Positions 33,531 to 45,363 of a stretch of DNA of 64,000 bases are shown here, one piece after another. Origin of the DNA: Polytrichum commune (lineage: Eukaryota; Streptophyta; Polytrichopsida; Polytrichales; Polytrichaceae). Each line of letters begins with the position of its first letter. The stretch's first letter is position 1. The position numbers were made by a program, and so were the translations under genes. The DNA lies in NCBI GenBank assembly GCA_950295325.1, contig OX485807.1, forward strand, positions 28,803,666 through 28,867,665, in the 5' to 3' direction. The notes under the pieces were generated by a model. It saw nothing but the letters and a program-made list of their open reading frames with translations. It was not told where the DNA came from and made no database searches.

Positions 33531-34439
33531 AAGACGAGGCCAAATATTTTATCCCTAACTCATGTTAGCTCTAGATAAGAGTGATGCAACTGCAAAACTA
33601 TGAGCTAACTTAACATAACTACATAGTTTACACCCATGGATTGTGGGCTGCCGTAATGCAAACATACCAAGTTAATTTTTGTTAGTGTAATTTTTCTTGA
33701 TCCATGTCATTTATGAGTTCACAATATCATACGTTCAGAACCACGCATCCCTTTTTATAAATATTTTACAATAGCATATTTGAATATAAGAAATATGTTA
33801 ATTTGTAAGCCACACTAATTTCCAAACCCCACATGAAATACAATGAGCCAAGGTATTTTCTACCCATGCTAACTTTGAGCTCATAGTAATAGATGTGAAC
33901 AATGTGGTTCTTGACTAGCGGTGTGATTGGGGTTTTACCTCTAAAATCCGTAGCAAATTCTAGCCAAAATCTCTTGAAACAATTAAGTCTGATTCAAGAG
34001 CTTATTATAGCACATTGACACCTCTTATGATAGGTACGACCATACATATGAAAACTTTCATGCAATTTTCAATCATCCATGTGTCCAAAATCAAAATACT
34101 ACCTGAACGTAAATGTGTATAATGGTATTCTTGGGTAGAGGTGATTGTGGGACAAAAACGTCCACCTCGGCCTTTACTGAGGGTTGAGGTAGGGGTCTTG
34201 AAAGGTTACTTTTCTACCTAGCCCCACTTCTCTTAGGACATGAAGCACGCGATCAATACGAGACGGTTGGCAAATCTAAATCCTCATAATTTATAGAGCT
34301 CGTATTAATATCTTATTCATCACCAAAGTGAAATTCTTGTGCTCATGAAATGATCATATAGGTTCTCGCAATTATATTAAATATTGTTGCTTACCACACC
34401 TCAAATCATAGACTTGCCATTGGAATTGGACGGTGATCA
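33531..34439. other. Spacer, no gene seen
   Basis: No coding frame or repeat boundary identified. The last part may contain more of the decayed LINE that becomes readable at 34440. Confidence 0.5.
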
Positions 34440-34697
34440 ATTGCCCTTATCTTTAGAGATAATAGATTATGCCACTTTTGCTCTTGTAATGTCATTGAAA
34501 ATGAGGCCCACTTTGTGTTGGATTGTACCCTATATAATTCCGTTAGAGATAAGTTTCAATTATTATTTGAGAATGTAGTATTAAAGAGTCTCAAGTTTTT
34601 CTTTCAATTGGACCATCAAGTTGTTATTAGCCTCTATCTCATGGAGGCTATTGCACTCTGCCACTCTAGGAATGTAATTGGTTTGACACCATCTTGA
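34440..34697 (+). pseudogene. LINE remnant: C-terminal zinc-finger (zf-RVT-like)
   Basis: The frame reads RDNRLCHFCSCNVIENEAHF, then VLDCTLYNSVRDKF and a helical tail, ending at TGA 34695. The C-x-x-C ... H-F-x-L-x-C pattern is that of the zinc-binding segment found after the reverse transcriptase/RNase H of non-LTR retrotransposons. An in-frame TGA lies just upstream (34434), and no reverse transcriptase motif is visible before it. It is an orphan 3' end of a LINE or a co-opted fragment. Confidence 0.65.
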
Positions 34698-35779
34698 TGT
34701 GCTTTTAGTCCCGTAAGCCTTGTGCCTTCCCGGACATTAAAATCAATTCCAAATCATTGAGCCATTAGTGGTTACAATCTTTTGAGAACATAATTATAAT
34801 ATTTTACAAATACATTATTTTTTAGGTATATCATGTTCTCGGAGCCTCAATCACATTGTAACTAAAAGCTAAATGATGGTCTATTTTCCAAGGAAAAAGA
34901 CTACGATTAAATAACTGTGATAATTTACAACTGCATGTCATAAAGTTCATAGCTTAGAGCCTCCCCATAAACGGAGAAGCCAAGAATTAAGGATATATGT
35001 ATGCTCATGTGATACCTTGTCCTTTGTAACTCAACGATGGAGTTGTGTAATGTATGTCATCTAACCACATACCCATGGTTGCACCCGCCACAAACTTGCC
35101 AAATGCTTGTCATAGTCATTGGCCCCACACCAAATGTATATACAATGCACATTTGACAAGTGTGACAAGAATTTGACAATGCAAAAAACAACCTTGCACA
35201 CATCTCTCAAATTTAGGTGTCCGATCATTATAAATAACCAAATTAGGCATGTCTCATGTTCTCCCCCCTTTAATAGGACACGTTTGGTCGTGCAAGAAAA
35301 TGTTGTATTATTCAAGTTTCATATTTTGCATAATGTGATAGTTTGGCCTCAAATATTGTACTATTGAGGTTCTCAAAGAAAATGACTTATTTCAATGTAA
35401 ACTATCGTTTTGTATATACAATGAAGATACACAAGTATGAAATGAACATTTTTATTAGAGAATTATGCTTACAATGTCACACACCCAAAAAAAATCCCAT
35501 GATGATGTCTTCATCATATCATACACTATGATAGTAAGAATCTATTGTCTTCCAATGATGTTTATTGATGTTGGATTATGACATGTTGTTCAATTTATCC
35601 ATAAAAGATTGCATGTTCACCACATCTACAATTGAAAACTCCGAAGGGTGCTTAGATTTGGTGGGTCTTGGGCATATTGATGGGCTCGAGGAAGTTAGAC
35701 TTTTGGTGTTGGTTAGCCATCCACATCATTCCCCTTCATTGGCTCTTCATTCAAATTTAAACCAAATGGATATTCTACC
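34698..35779. other. Spacer, possibly 3' part of the pogo pseudogene
   Basis: Only short frames are seen (for example 35061-35315 minus, 35565-35891 plus). The reverse strand between 35560 and 35780 may be the ragged end of the transposase pseudogene. Confidence 0.4.
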
Positions 35780-36720
35780 TCATGCCAAATCCACCAACTC
35801 GCACACGTTATACTCAACATCAACAACTTCATCTCTTGCCAATTGCACGTATTCTTCAATAGATATTTCTTCACATCCAAGATTCAAATAGGAAATGAGA
35901 CTTGCCAATTCATTTGTTGCTTCGTTCATTCTTGATTTCTCATGTTTATGATCCATAGCAATATCGACACTCTAGTCTACAAGTAAAATCTTTGACATCC
36001 TCTAATTATTTTGTATGATTTGGGGATTCATCTCTCTCCACACATGAGAGCACCACATCATAATAACTCTCCTTGCATTAGGCATTATATTCCTCAAGTC
36101 GTGGTGAGTAGGAGAAGAATCAAACTAAGAAAGGATCCATTTCAAGAGCTTCTTCTTAAAGTGAACTTTGAATGGAGCATTATTCCATGATCCAAGGGTT
36201 GTACCACACTTGTAACATTAGGTGGTAAGAAAGCAATAATAACATCGCTAAATTGCAAGGTTAAAAACCAAATGATTCACCCTACCAACATGCTCAAGGG
36301 AATGCGTAACAAATTTATCCATAAATAAAAGTACCTTCCACTTTTGAGATATGATATGTACATTGAGGATCATCATCCAACTTTCAAATGCATTTGATGT
36401 CATCCATGTCATTTGGTTTGCAAACTAGCACACATAATTTGTTGGCAACCACCTTCCAAAGCATCCTGGGCGTAGAGATATGTAAATAATAAAAAGTTTG
36501 AACTTGTCAGTGCCTATTGTATTTACATCAAGAGCAAGAGTGAGATGGTCATTTTGATTTTTTCGCCCATGAACTTTTCCTTGCACTAGTGTCTAGATTG
36601 GTTGGGCATGATAGATAAACCAATGTCATCCACATTGTAAACATCTTCTGGTGCCATAACCAATGCGGAGGAGGTTAATGCTTATGTAATCGTGTGCAAG
36701 ATGTTTTGAGTGGAGACGTG
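35780..36720 (-). pseudogene. Pogo/Tigger DDE transposase (DDE_1, CENP-B-like), decayed
   Basis: The reverse strand, read across several frameshifts and stops, gives the hallmarks of the DDE_1 domain in order. These are APEDVYNVDDIGL (first catalytic Asp near 36628), LTLALDVNTIGTDKFK, MTWMTSNAFESWMMILN (36361-36420), KVLLFMDKFVTH (second Asp near 36318), FKKKLLKWIL, then LRNIMPNARRVIMMWC and a C-terminal CEEISIEEYVQLARDEVVD. The third acidic residue is not evident. The CENP-B helix-turn-helix N-terminus is not readable. It is dead. Terminal inverted repeats were not found, so its relation to the pogo-like element at 25901 is only of superfamily. Confidence 0.75.
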
Positions 36721-37157
36721 GTCGTCAACATTGTATATATATGTTGAAAATATTTGTAAAATTCCAATTTACAAATCCAACAATCCCGAAACCCCTCCAC
36801 CTTCATCCCAAAGAATCACAAATGTAATGTATGTTTTGAAACCAAAGTTTAAAACAATTAACTTGAGTTAACTTGCGTTAACCCATTGACGAATTCACCA
36901 TATACTCCCCGATCCCAAAGCAAATCATAGGGTACGTCCCGCCACCTGCATACATTAATTACCTCTATTACATGACAAATCGGGTGTAACAAAATGAGCG
37001 ATGTAGTCGTTTTATGGGAGTAAATTAACAGTAGAAAGTTTGGTCCATGGAAATTGCGTCCTGGAATGGGGTGTACCATAAGACATCTCCTTTTAGATAT
37101 GAGACTTTGACTGCAGGGCATGTCATGAGCTGGCTTGCTCTAATTCTTTTGAATAAT

Positions 37158-37340
37158 TTATGAGGAGCTAGGGAGCTCAAGGATTGTCGGTAAGATACCA
37201 CCAACTTCCTTTTTCGGAAGGTGGGGATCAGAGAGGGCCTCCCAGTCCGCTAATGGTTTCTCAAACACGAATGTCTGCCTCTGCTTCCGAAGTTTTTCCA
37301 ACGCGTAAAGCTCAGCTGCGAATCTTTGAGGACGCGGCAT
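37158..37340 (-). pseudogene. Truncated copy of the 91-codon ORF
   Basis: It shares the first 57 codons with 779-1054 (minus), with one change near the start (Arg to Pro). A CTAG insertion shifts the frame and gives an early stop. A second reverse frame upstream (37381-37611, 76 codons, rich in Pro/Ser/Lys) is open here but broken in copy 1. Each copy has damaged a different part, which argues that the gene, if any, is decaying. Confidence 0.35.
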
Positions 37341-37683
37341 GCGGTGTCCAATAAGTTAGTACGCAGCCACATGATCGTTATTAGTAACAGAGGTGAGGAA
37401 TTTTGGAGCATGATGGTACGGTGTAAAAGTTAGAAGAGGTTTCGTGATGGTTTGAGGCGTCAGAGGGCTTTTTTGTGGTGCCCGATGCAGAGTTTTCTAC
37501 AAATGATGGAGGGACCGGTTTCTGTAGTGGCACATAAGGTTTGTGGGTGTCATTTGGTTCTTTTTTCATGTTCTCCAGCAAGTTCCACCGATTAGATTTT
37601 TCACAACGCAAGCTTGGGTTGCGTTGGCGAATCTACGATGAAGGATTAGCAAAAATAGGATTGGAATGGAAATCAGACCTCCT

Positions 37684-39055
37684 CTGATTTAGTTAGTTAT
37701 GGTTTTCGGAAGTGCATGTTCATGGATTTCTTAACTGAATATATTCGTCCTTCCAATTGTGTTCGCCATTGAGTGTGGAGAAGCCAATAAATTATGAAGA
37801 CGTAGTCCAATCTTTCCAACATGTGTCTTTATAGTGTCTGTTCTTTAATCCTCACCGAACCTCACACCGATCGAATATAGGGACCGACTAAGAAAAGTAA
37901 CCGAATAACACCCGCACTCTTATGATCAGGAAGGATCCATCGGGGTGGTGCAGTCATCGTTGCTCATGGGGCTGTCCTGTCACAGTTTCTGATGCAACCC
38001 TAGATTTCGGAGAGCTCTATTCACAGGAATGGTTCTTGACCCATAGTTGTGCACATGTTTCTGTAGAAGATCCCGCCTCCATATGTTCCAAGCTCTTGTA
38101 CCACTTTAAGAAATCTAGCAGGATCTAGAAAGATAAATGTGCTGGTTTGGAAATGTCAACGTTAGGGATTCATTGCGTTCGTAATCCTAAAATTCAGTGC
38201 GATGAGTGAATCTTGAGTTGGGTTTTCTTCCTAGTGCAAGCTGCCATGTGATCCGAAACGAATTGCTTCGAGCACTGTCAATATGTTTGTTACAGTTTCT
38301 GATAGTAAAGATTGTCATGTTCAAAGTTAACGCGTTTTAAACACTTTCTTGTTTCTCTTCATTTTTACCTTACAGTTGGCAATCCAGAATTTTGGTGCGG
38401 TACTTGGGGCCGGGAAATAAAGAGAGCCTCTAGTGTCTGAGTACATGTCGAACAAGCTCAAGGAGGCGTTACAGCGGGATTTGTCAGTGAAATATGGATC
38501 ATGTGCACGCAGTCGTTTAAGAGTAACTTAAGGTGACTGGCGAGTGCCTAGATATTAAGAGCGAGCCGATGAACATGTCGATTAGACGCCGTGGACGAGT
38601 TCCGTAAATAATGTTTGCTCTTCTGAGAATTGTCAGAATGTATGTCGAACACATGAGCTTTGTTTTGAACATTTTCTTGTGTGTGTGTTTACTTTCCATC
38701 TTACAGGTGGCAATCCAAAATCTCAGCGCGGTACTCGGGGCCTGGAAATAAGAGAGCCTCTAGTCCACTGAAAAGGATGTCGAACAAGCGGAAGGAGGCG
38801 ACGATACTAGGGGTTGTCAGCAAAATGCGGATCATGCACACACAGTCGCACATCCTGCCTTGAAGCAGTTGGAGCAATAACATATCGATTGGAAGCTGTG
38901 GAGACTTTCGTGACGGATATTAGTCTAGTCCTTTAGCGCTGCCACAATGTGAATCAAGCAGGTACGTTTGAAGCATACTCTTTGTTTATCAGGTGTTTGG
39001 CGCTTCGTTCTAATCTTCGGGTAAGTACACAGATTACTGTTGCATTTGGAACTGT
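37684..39055. other. Copy 2 leader region identical to copy 1
   Basis: It contains the same duplicated exon-like modules (38330-38822) and GGGTAAGT donor as 1403-2774. I found no base difference over about 1372 bp by eye. No long ORF. Confidence 0.6.
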
Positions 39056-40393
39056 CAGCATTCATCTTGAGATGATCTTGTCAATATAACTAGATAACCA
39101 TCGAGAGGAGACTCAGTGGATGATATGTGTCGTAGAAGCGGTGAGTCATTCACTTACTTGAGTTGGTTAGTATAATTGATCAACTTATGGACATAATCTG
39201 AGAAATATGGATGGTATCACAACTACATAAAAACTTGCAACAAGGTCTTAGAACCCTTTTGCTCTTAGATGAGTGATTAGATATTAAAATGTAGTAGATT
39301 ATGGTATTTAGAGTGTCGATGCTCGCTTAAAAAAATATTTTTTTCCTTAAGAGACTAGATTAATTATTTCCTATCAATATACTAATCAGTTTGATTAGTG
39401 TGGGCCACAATAATTTATTTAAAACCCACATCATCTTTGTTTTAAGAGAATTGATTTAGACCACACATGGAATCCATGTCAAATCTCTACTAAATTAGTG
39501 TGGGCCACATTAATTATTCTTTAGTGAATTGATGTGAATGGGTATTTTATATTTTGCTACTCTTGCACTTGAACTAGGGACAATGACACCCTGACTAGAC
39601 AGTTGGTGTGTACAATATAGTATCAAAGTTCAAGAGACTCATGTTGAGCATATGAAGATAGAACTCTTTTTTCAATCTGTTGAATGAAGTAAATGGTCTC
39701 TGCAATCCACAACAACGTAATGTATATTCTAAGAACATGAGTCTAGCATGAAGCTCTACATTCTACTTGTTTTGTCTTCTGTTGGAAAAAGATACCAACA
39801 AAGATGTGAGACAAAGTTGAAGTCTCTTCTTCTACACTTCGAGAAGCTTCTGTTTAATGAACATGATTGTGGTGAATAAACTTCATTCTTCCAATAGTGT
39901 GGCCCACATTATTTGTTTCTGCATTATTACAGTTTAGGGTACCTTTAAGCAAACTTAGAGTTGTGTGTTCCATAAGTAAATGAAGAAGGAATGCCTTTTT
40001 TTCTTTTCTTTTCATGTATACATAAATGAGGCAATGTGTTTAAGAAGTTCAAAATATTTGTAAACATAGACGTCTATGATTTGTATTGAATGGTCTTTTT
40101 TTGGGTCATGAAATTATTGCATATGAGAGGGTTTTGTTTCCAATGTGAGGGATCATTATGGGTTGTCTACAAATGGATGAATATGTGAATTGTTGATGCA
40201 TCACATTTGGAACATGATGGGTGGAACGAGTTAGTGCGGCAATCGTTTCTTGCAGACGAAACTCCTATTCATCTTGTTGGTCATGGTTGTACAGGTTGCG
40301 AATTTGAGAATTGGCAAGGCTTATGGCGTTGCGAATGTTAACATGATCACAAGACCATTGAGATGAGAACAAGATATTGGTAAGGTCAAAGCC
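39056..40393. other. AT-rich upstream region of kinase copy 2
   Basis: This is the counterpart of 2775-4140 with scattered differences. No gene. The presumed kinase promoter is here. Confidence 0.5.
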
Positions 40394-41953
40394 ATGGTCG
40401 ACAATCTTAGCATAGCGTATGGGGTGGAGGAAATTGTATCAGAACATGTGCAAGGGGTTGTTCGACTCAACAAAAGGCTGTGTGAACTTCTCCACACTAA
40501 ATTTAAAGATACTCTCAATGAGGTTAAGGAGGGGACTACTATGTTTAGTGGATCACACCAAAGCATGGTAATTCTTGAGGAAGTCCTTGCGGTTGCAAGT
40601 AAGGTGGAAAGTATTGTGCGAGATTGTTGTTGCACAGACTATGTCATTGCGGCAATCAAAGCAATTGATAGTAGGGACAGGTTTGTTAAACTTTTTGTCG
40701 ATCTGGAATTTTGTTGCGTCTTGGCCAAGTCCCTAAACATGGAGTGCGGGATGTCCCGTCATGAGATACGAAACTATGATTGGGAGAAGAAAATGAACAT
40801 GGTGTGCCAGAGTCCTGAGGTTTCCGAAGCCGCAAATGAAGATAAGGCGGAGATCATCCGTGTGTTGAGGGAGCTTGTGGATGACAGAAGGGATCACCGC
40901 AAAGTGTGTCAATCTTTGCTCACCCGATTGATAGACGATGTTCATATACCCCGAATCGAGCAGTCACAACATCCTCCCTGTTTTGAGGAGAAAGTCGTCC
41001 TTGAGAACCAAGGAGGACAGGCAACTGTGTTTAAGGCAAAGTGGAAGGAACACTGTTTCGTTTTAAAAGAATTTATAATTCAACGCAACCAGGACAACAC
41101 GTTCGAAAATGAGGTAAGAATTTTGGAAGGGCTTTGTCACCCGAACATCCTCAACATGGTTTGTCACTACACGCAACCAATATCCACAAATGAGGGTGTT
41201 GAATGTGGAATCATCGTCACCGAAAAAATGTCCAAAGATCTCCACACTTTTCTACAAGATAGGGCAGCAAGTGCACAAGGTGCTGACCACCTTTACTTAC
41301 CGCCCTTGGAAACTGTGGAAATCATGCTCCAAACGAGCGAGGGCTTGAACTATCTGCACAACATCACACCCAAGCCTGTTGCACACCGAGATGTGAAGCC
41401 ACGCAACATCTTAATTACAACAAATCCACTGGTGGTGAAGGTTGCAGACTTTGGACTAGCGAAAGTTAAGAGTAGCCTCTCCAATTCGGACCAAACCCTA
41501 AACGCAGGCACTACGAAGTTCTTAGCACCTGAGTTATTTCTTGAAGCCTTGGGTGCGAGCCCTAGTACGATTGGTGGAAGGACAGAGAAAAAAGACCGCA
41601 AGTGGTTGAAAATGGGCTCAAAATCAGCAAGAAACCCTTTGAACGTGGCCACGAATCAAGGCAACTTCAAAGTGAGTGCAAATAACAAGAAGGCGGATGT
41701 TTATAGTTTCGGTATCACATGTAGTGTGATCGTCTGTGGAGAGGAGCCTTACAAAGACATTCCTTATGGAGAAGTTCGATCTGCTGTTGTTGGAGGGAAA
41801 AGGCCCGAATTGCCTTCTAAGACTCCGCCCAAATTACGGAGGCTTCTTGAGAAGTGTTGGCACGAAGACCCCAATGAAAGGCCTACTTTCTTGGAGATCG
41901 GCCAGGAGCTCAGAAGACTCAAAGTTGAATTGCTTCTTGGTACGCATGCATGA
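40394..41953 (+). CDS. Protein kinase with N-terminal helical domain, copy 2 (519 aa)
   Basis: This is the paralogue of 4141-5682, also one open exon, with the in-frame TGA kept upstream (40364). All key residues are present: GGQATV loop, Lys225, Glu240, HRDVKPRN with Asp333, DFG 352-354, APE 378-380 and DVYSFG. Differences from copy 1 are not spread evenly. About residues 160-205 and 222-268 (interdomain linker to helix C and the beta4-5 loop) carry most amino-acid changes and all but one of the length changes (LRELVDDRRD, RIEQSQH, TQPISTNEGVE). Residues 72-150 and 270-345 are almost unchanged. The basic insert after APE differs at several sites. An open frame after duplication suggests it is still functional. 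Substrate and partners are unknown. Confidence 0.9.
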   Translation: MVDNLSIAYGVEEIVSEHVQGVVRLNKRLCELLHTKFKDTLNEVKEGTTMFSGSHQSMVILEEVLAVASKVESIVRDCCCTDYVIAAIKAIDSRDRFVKLFVDLEFCCVLAKSLNMECGMSRHEIRNYDWEKKMNMVCQSPEVSEAANEDKAEIIRVLRELVDDRRDHRKVCQSLLTRLIDDVHIPRIEQSQHPPCFEEKVVLENQGGQATVFKAKWKEHCFVLKEFIIQRNQDNTFENEVRILEGLCHPNILNMVCHYTQPISTNEGVECGIIVTEKMSKDLHTFLQDRAASAQGADHLYLPPLETVEIMLQTSEGLNYLHNITPKPVAHRDVKPRNILITTNPLVVKVADFGLAKVKSSLSNSDQTLNAGTTKFLAPELFLEALGASPSTIGGRTEKKDRKWLKMGSKSARNPLNVATNQGNFKVSANNKKADVYSFGITCSVIVCGEEPYKDIPYGEVRSAVVGGKRPELPSKTPPKLRRLLEKCWHEDPNERPTFLEIGQELRRLKVELLLGTHA

Positions 41954-42785
41954 TCCAAAACATGTGTTTTATGTTGAGAGGATTTTTTTGAGCAGTTCTA
42001 TTGATTAACATGTAGCAACATAGAAACATTTCTTAAAGATGACAATACATAAACACACATCAGCCCCCAGATATGGGTTTCCTCAACAGAGTGTTCTCAT
42101 ACTGTAGCATAGTCTACTCAATGGGACTCTTGGCCATCTATTCTAGCTTAAACATGGTCTTGCCACTTGATGCCTTTTATTCTTGTTAAAGAGAGTTGTC
42201 CCCCATAAGCACCACCTTCCCAAGCCAAGACTTCCTACATAGGACTACTTGTCATCCTATTGAATTCTGCAACTGCCAAAGTGCATTTCTTCACCTCTAC
42301 CTGCTTATTCTACCTTTACTTCCAGTGAAGGAACCTCCCCCCCCCCCTTGACAATAACACCCTATAAATAATTTATAGATGATTACACATAGTTTAACAT
42401 CTTCCCATTCTTGGAAAATGTTCCTTATACCATTCCCTTTTCCTTACAATTCTCTCCTCACTCTCCCTTCCATCCAACCTTATGCAATCCTACGGTATTC
42501 CCTTGCCCTTACAATGTGTTCTAACAACCTCTAGTAAACCAAGATTGTGAATGTGTCTCAAAACAACAAAGGCATGCAAAAATTGGTGAAATAACTAAGC
42601 AACTCAAAAAATCACTTTCAAGAAAAGTCATGGATTTCAGTGAAGCTTATATCCATATATGAATTGAAAAACTTGTTATATTTCCTAACTATGTCGAAAA
42701 TTTGATACACAAAGTGTTGTGTGTGGAAATAGTAGTGCATATCATAAAACTAACGATACCTTCCCTCTTCTTGTGTTTGTGATAG
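41954..42785. other. Kinase copy 2 3' region and spacer
   Basis: The counterpart of 5683-6500, with indels (extra AATTTATAGATGATTACAC-type segment near 42350). No gene seen. Confidence 0.5.
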
Positions 42786-42975
42786 ACCGTCTACAAGATT
42801 GCCCTCTTCAATCCGATGAGGTCAGTGCTTTTTTTTTCGTGGATTTCTCCTAATGTGCTTTCCATCTTTCCTAGGTCCTTATGTGGCACAAATTTCATTG
42901 ATTGTGATGATCAAATTGTGTTTTTGCAATTTCTTGGGGTTTTCCCATGGCTTAATCCTTATGAAGAAGAAATAG
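42786..42975 (+). other. Candidate upstream exons of unknown gene, copy 2
   Basis: Pieces 42786-42820 and 42875-42975 match the candidate exons of copy 1 in length and splice dinucleotides. The intron between them differs in length by three bases, mostly in a T run. The conservation is no higher than in the surrounding duplicated sequence, so this is weak support. Confidence 0.25.
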
Positions 42976-43709
42976 GTATAATAAGTTCAACGCAAAGACT
43001 AATTAGTAAAAGCTAGTCAACCTTGAACATTTTTTTATGGAGAAAAGATTACCAAATGTGCACCTCTTTTGCCAATGCCAAGTTTGAAGGTAAAACATAT
43101 GTAGGAACAACAGAGGTTTTATTGAACTTGCATTCCTAGGTGGATTGTAAGTTTACTATTTCTAAATCGAATAGCTTATGAGCATGTCATTTTATGGCGG
43201 TTGAAGCTACTCATTGATTGTAGTTGAAAATAAAAATGTTCAACGTCTATTTCCCAATCAAATCCAAAGATTTCAATGCAATGAATACAACTGTTCATCT
43301 TCCATTGCCAAACTATGGGAACTGAGTTAATCTAGTTGTATATTTGCTTTACCTTACAATGTTTGTCACGTAATCTCGGGATTTTACCTCTTGAAGTTCA
43401 AAATGTCAAGTATTAGTTGAAGAGATTGATTGGCCTTTGCTTAGGTTGCAAGATGCATTGGATACGCATTCACATCACTTCGTGCTTGCCTCTTGTGTTA
43501 TGTTCCTCAGGCATGGCATATGTCCTTGTTTGTTTACCCAAGTGGTGGGATATTCAAATCCTTGTGCATTCCAACACTTATGTGTGAGAATAAATTAGTA
43601 TTCAACAATCCATTTTTTGAAATAATCTTGGAAGACAAGCTTGAAACACCTCATGGTAGATAGATTCATTTCATACGTATGCTAAGTTCTTCTTTTCATG
43701 TAAGTGCAG

Positions 43710-45125
43710 GATTATGTGAGAAGGACTCTAGGAAGTGTCCACCGATTGCAAGCTGGTCCCTCACGGATACTTGTTATTGGAGAATCCGAACAAGATAAGA
43801 AAGATTTGATTGATCATGTATGTGGGGGAGCTGACAACAACACTGGAAATAATAATGTGGGGGAAGTAAGGAGGGGCTCAATTCTTCCAATGTGGATGCA
43901 CAAAGGGCGTGACCAGGTTGATATGCTAAAACAAGTGCAAGTGGCTCTTGATACTGTGAAGACTCACGACAAGATCTGGACAGTGAAATCCATATTTAAA
44001 CTGTGGACTTTGTCTTACAAGCCCTCACTCCATGGTGAAGGAAACCATAATCCATTGCGGGATTGTGGGGTCCGGTTTCACACGATGTGGCTCGTCTATC
44101 ATGTGGGTATGACAAGCCCTAAATTCGAATGGCGGTTAGTGGCACCTTGTAAACACAAGCTCTTGCCCCCGGTGCAACTGTTAGTAATTGAAGATGTTGA
44201 AAAAGATCCAAGAGGCAACATGTTTGACTCAGAATTTATGTCCAAAAAAAAGTACCTCTTTCCTGGAGCATCAGAGCAAGAGTTCAACGAGAGGATCTTG
44301 AAAGTTAACGTCGTTGCAGAGGAGGACATACGCATCAGATTGTGGGTCACTTGTAACATCGTCCAAATACGAGCTGAGATGCAATTCGCTGCGGGAATCA
44401 TGTCACGCATAGGAAACGAGCTTGGCCCAAAGGGATTCAGACAAATCAAATCTTTTCTTGAATATTTCACTAAAGAGCAAGTGATAATCAAGAGTGCCTA
44501 CTTTGCTTTTGAGGTTTTTTGTAGTTTGTTTGAGGTGCCCATTGACTTTCGTGAAGCTCTAGAGAAAAGGGTCAAGCCCTGGAAACCTAGTGCTGAAATC
44601 ACTGTGTTTGAGGGTAGGAATCCTCCACCAAATAGCTTCATGCACTACTGTGTGTGGGTGGTTGGGGTGATTGTGTATAGCAAAAGTCTTCGTCCCGGGG
44701 GTTGGTCGTCCTTCGAGTGCACCCCAGGACAATATCCATGGGAAGCAGAAATAGATGAGTGCCTAGACAGCCATCTTTTAGATCTACACAAACTACAATG
44801 GAAGGATTTGGTCGATGAGAAAAAGACGTACGAATTTCTTACGAAGATTTTTGAGGATACTCGTCTGAAAGGTGCGAAACATAGAAATAGCACCCTACCC
44901 ACTGCACCTGTAAATCCTCTGTCACATGATGGAAGGGAGCTTGGAATGGATACTAATGCTTCTGGTACAAACTCTTCCAGACGAGTTCCTGGGGCTACGG
45001 GTCCCCCTGATATTCTTCCCAAATCAAGCTATGAAGCTCCATCCTCCGTATGGTTCGGTTTTGGAGGATTGTGTCCAATTGTAATTTCTCCACTGCTCAA
45101 GATTCTACGCCTTCGTCGTCCCTAG
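43710..45125 (+). CDS. Unknown protein, terminal exon (copy 2)
   Basis: The counterpart of 7422-8837, entered at the same GTGCAG/GATTAT acceptor and ending in the same LKILRLRRP tail before TAG. The P-loop-like motif ILVIGESEQDKKDLI is unchanged, while the Met just before it is Arg, so no ATG exists in the first 60 codons. Most changes are single substitutions (for example around codons 67-115, 237-260 and 290-305), with no indel, consistent with purifying selection on an expressed gene. Function unknown; it is paired with the kinase in both units. Confidence 0.75.
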   Translation, partial: DYVRRTLGSVHRLQAGPSRILVIGESEQDKKDLIDHVCGGADNNTGNNNVGEVRRGSILPMWMHKGRDQVDMLKQVQVALDTVKTHDKIWTVKSIFKLWTLSYKPSLHGEGNHNPLRDCGVRFHTMWLVYHVGMTSPKFEWRLVAPCKHKLLPPVQLLVIEDVEKDPRGNMFDSEFMSKKKYLFPGASEQEFNERILKVNVVAEEDIRIRLWVTCNIVQIRAEMQFAAGIMSRIGNELGPKGFRQIKSFLEYFTKEQVIIKSAYFAFEVFCSLFEVPIDFREALEKRVKPWKPSAEITVFEGRNPPPNSFMHYCVWVVGVIVYSKSLRPGGWSSFECTPGQYPWEAEIDECLDSHLLDLHKLQWKDLVDEKKTYEFLTKIFEDTRLKGAKHRNSTLPTAPVNPLSHDGRELGMDTNASGTNSSRRVPGATGPPDILPKSSYEAPSSVWFGFGGLCPIVISPLLKILRLRRP

Positions 45126-45363
45126 GTGAACGCATCCAAACCTTAGTTGAAAACTGTATAGTGTCCTTGGATGATCATCAACTCTATGTGACATGTTGAT
45201 CTCATATGTAACATACCTTTCTCATGGCATCCAATCTGTAACAATATCTTTTGAAGTAAAGATGAGCTCTCTTCCCAAGTACCAAAGATTAGACATTTCA
45301 ATTATTTTTGTGTCTTCACCTCCAACTCTTTAGTTTCTGAATGTGATTTAACTTCAAACACTA

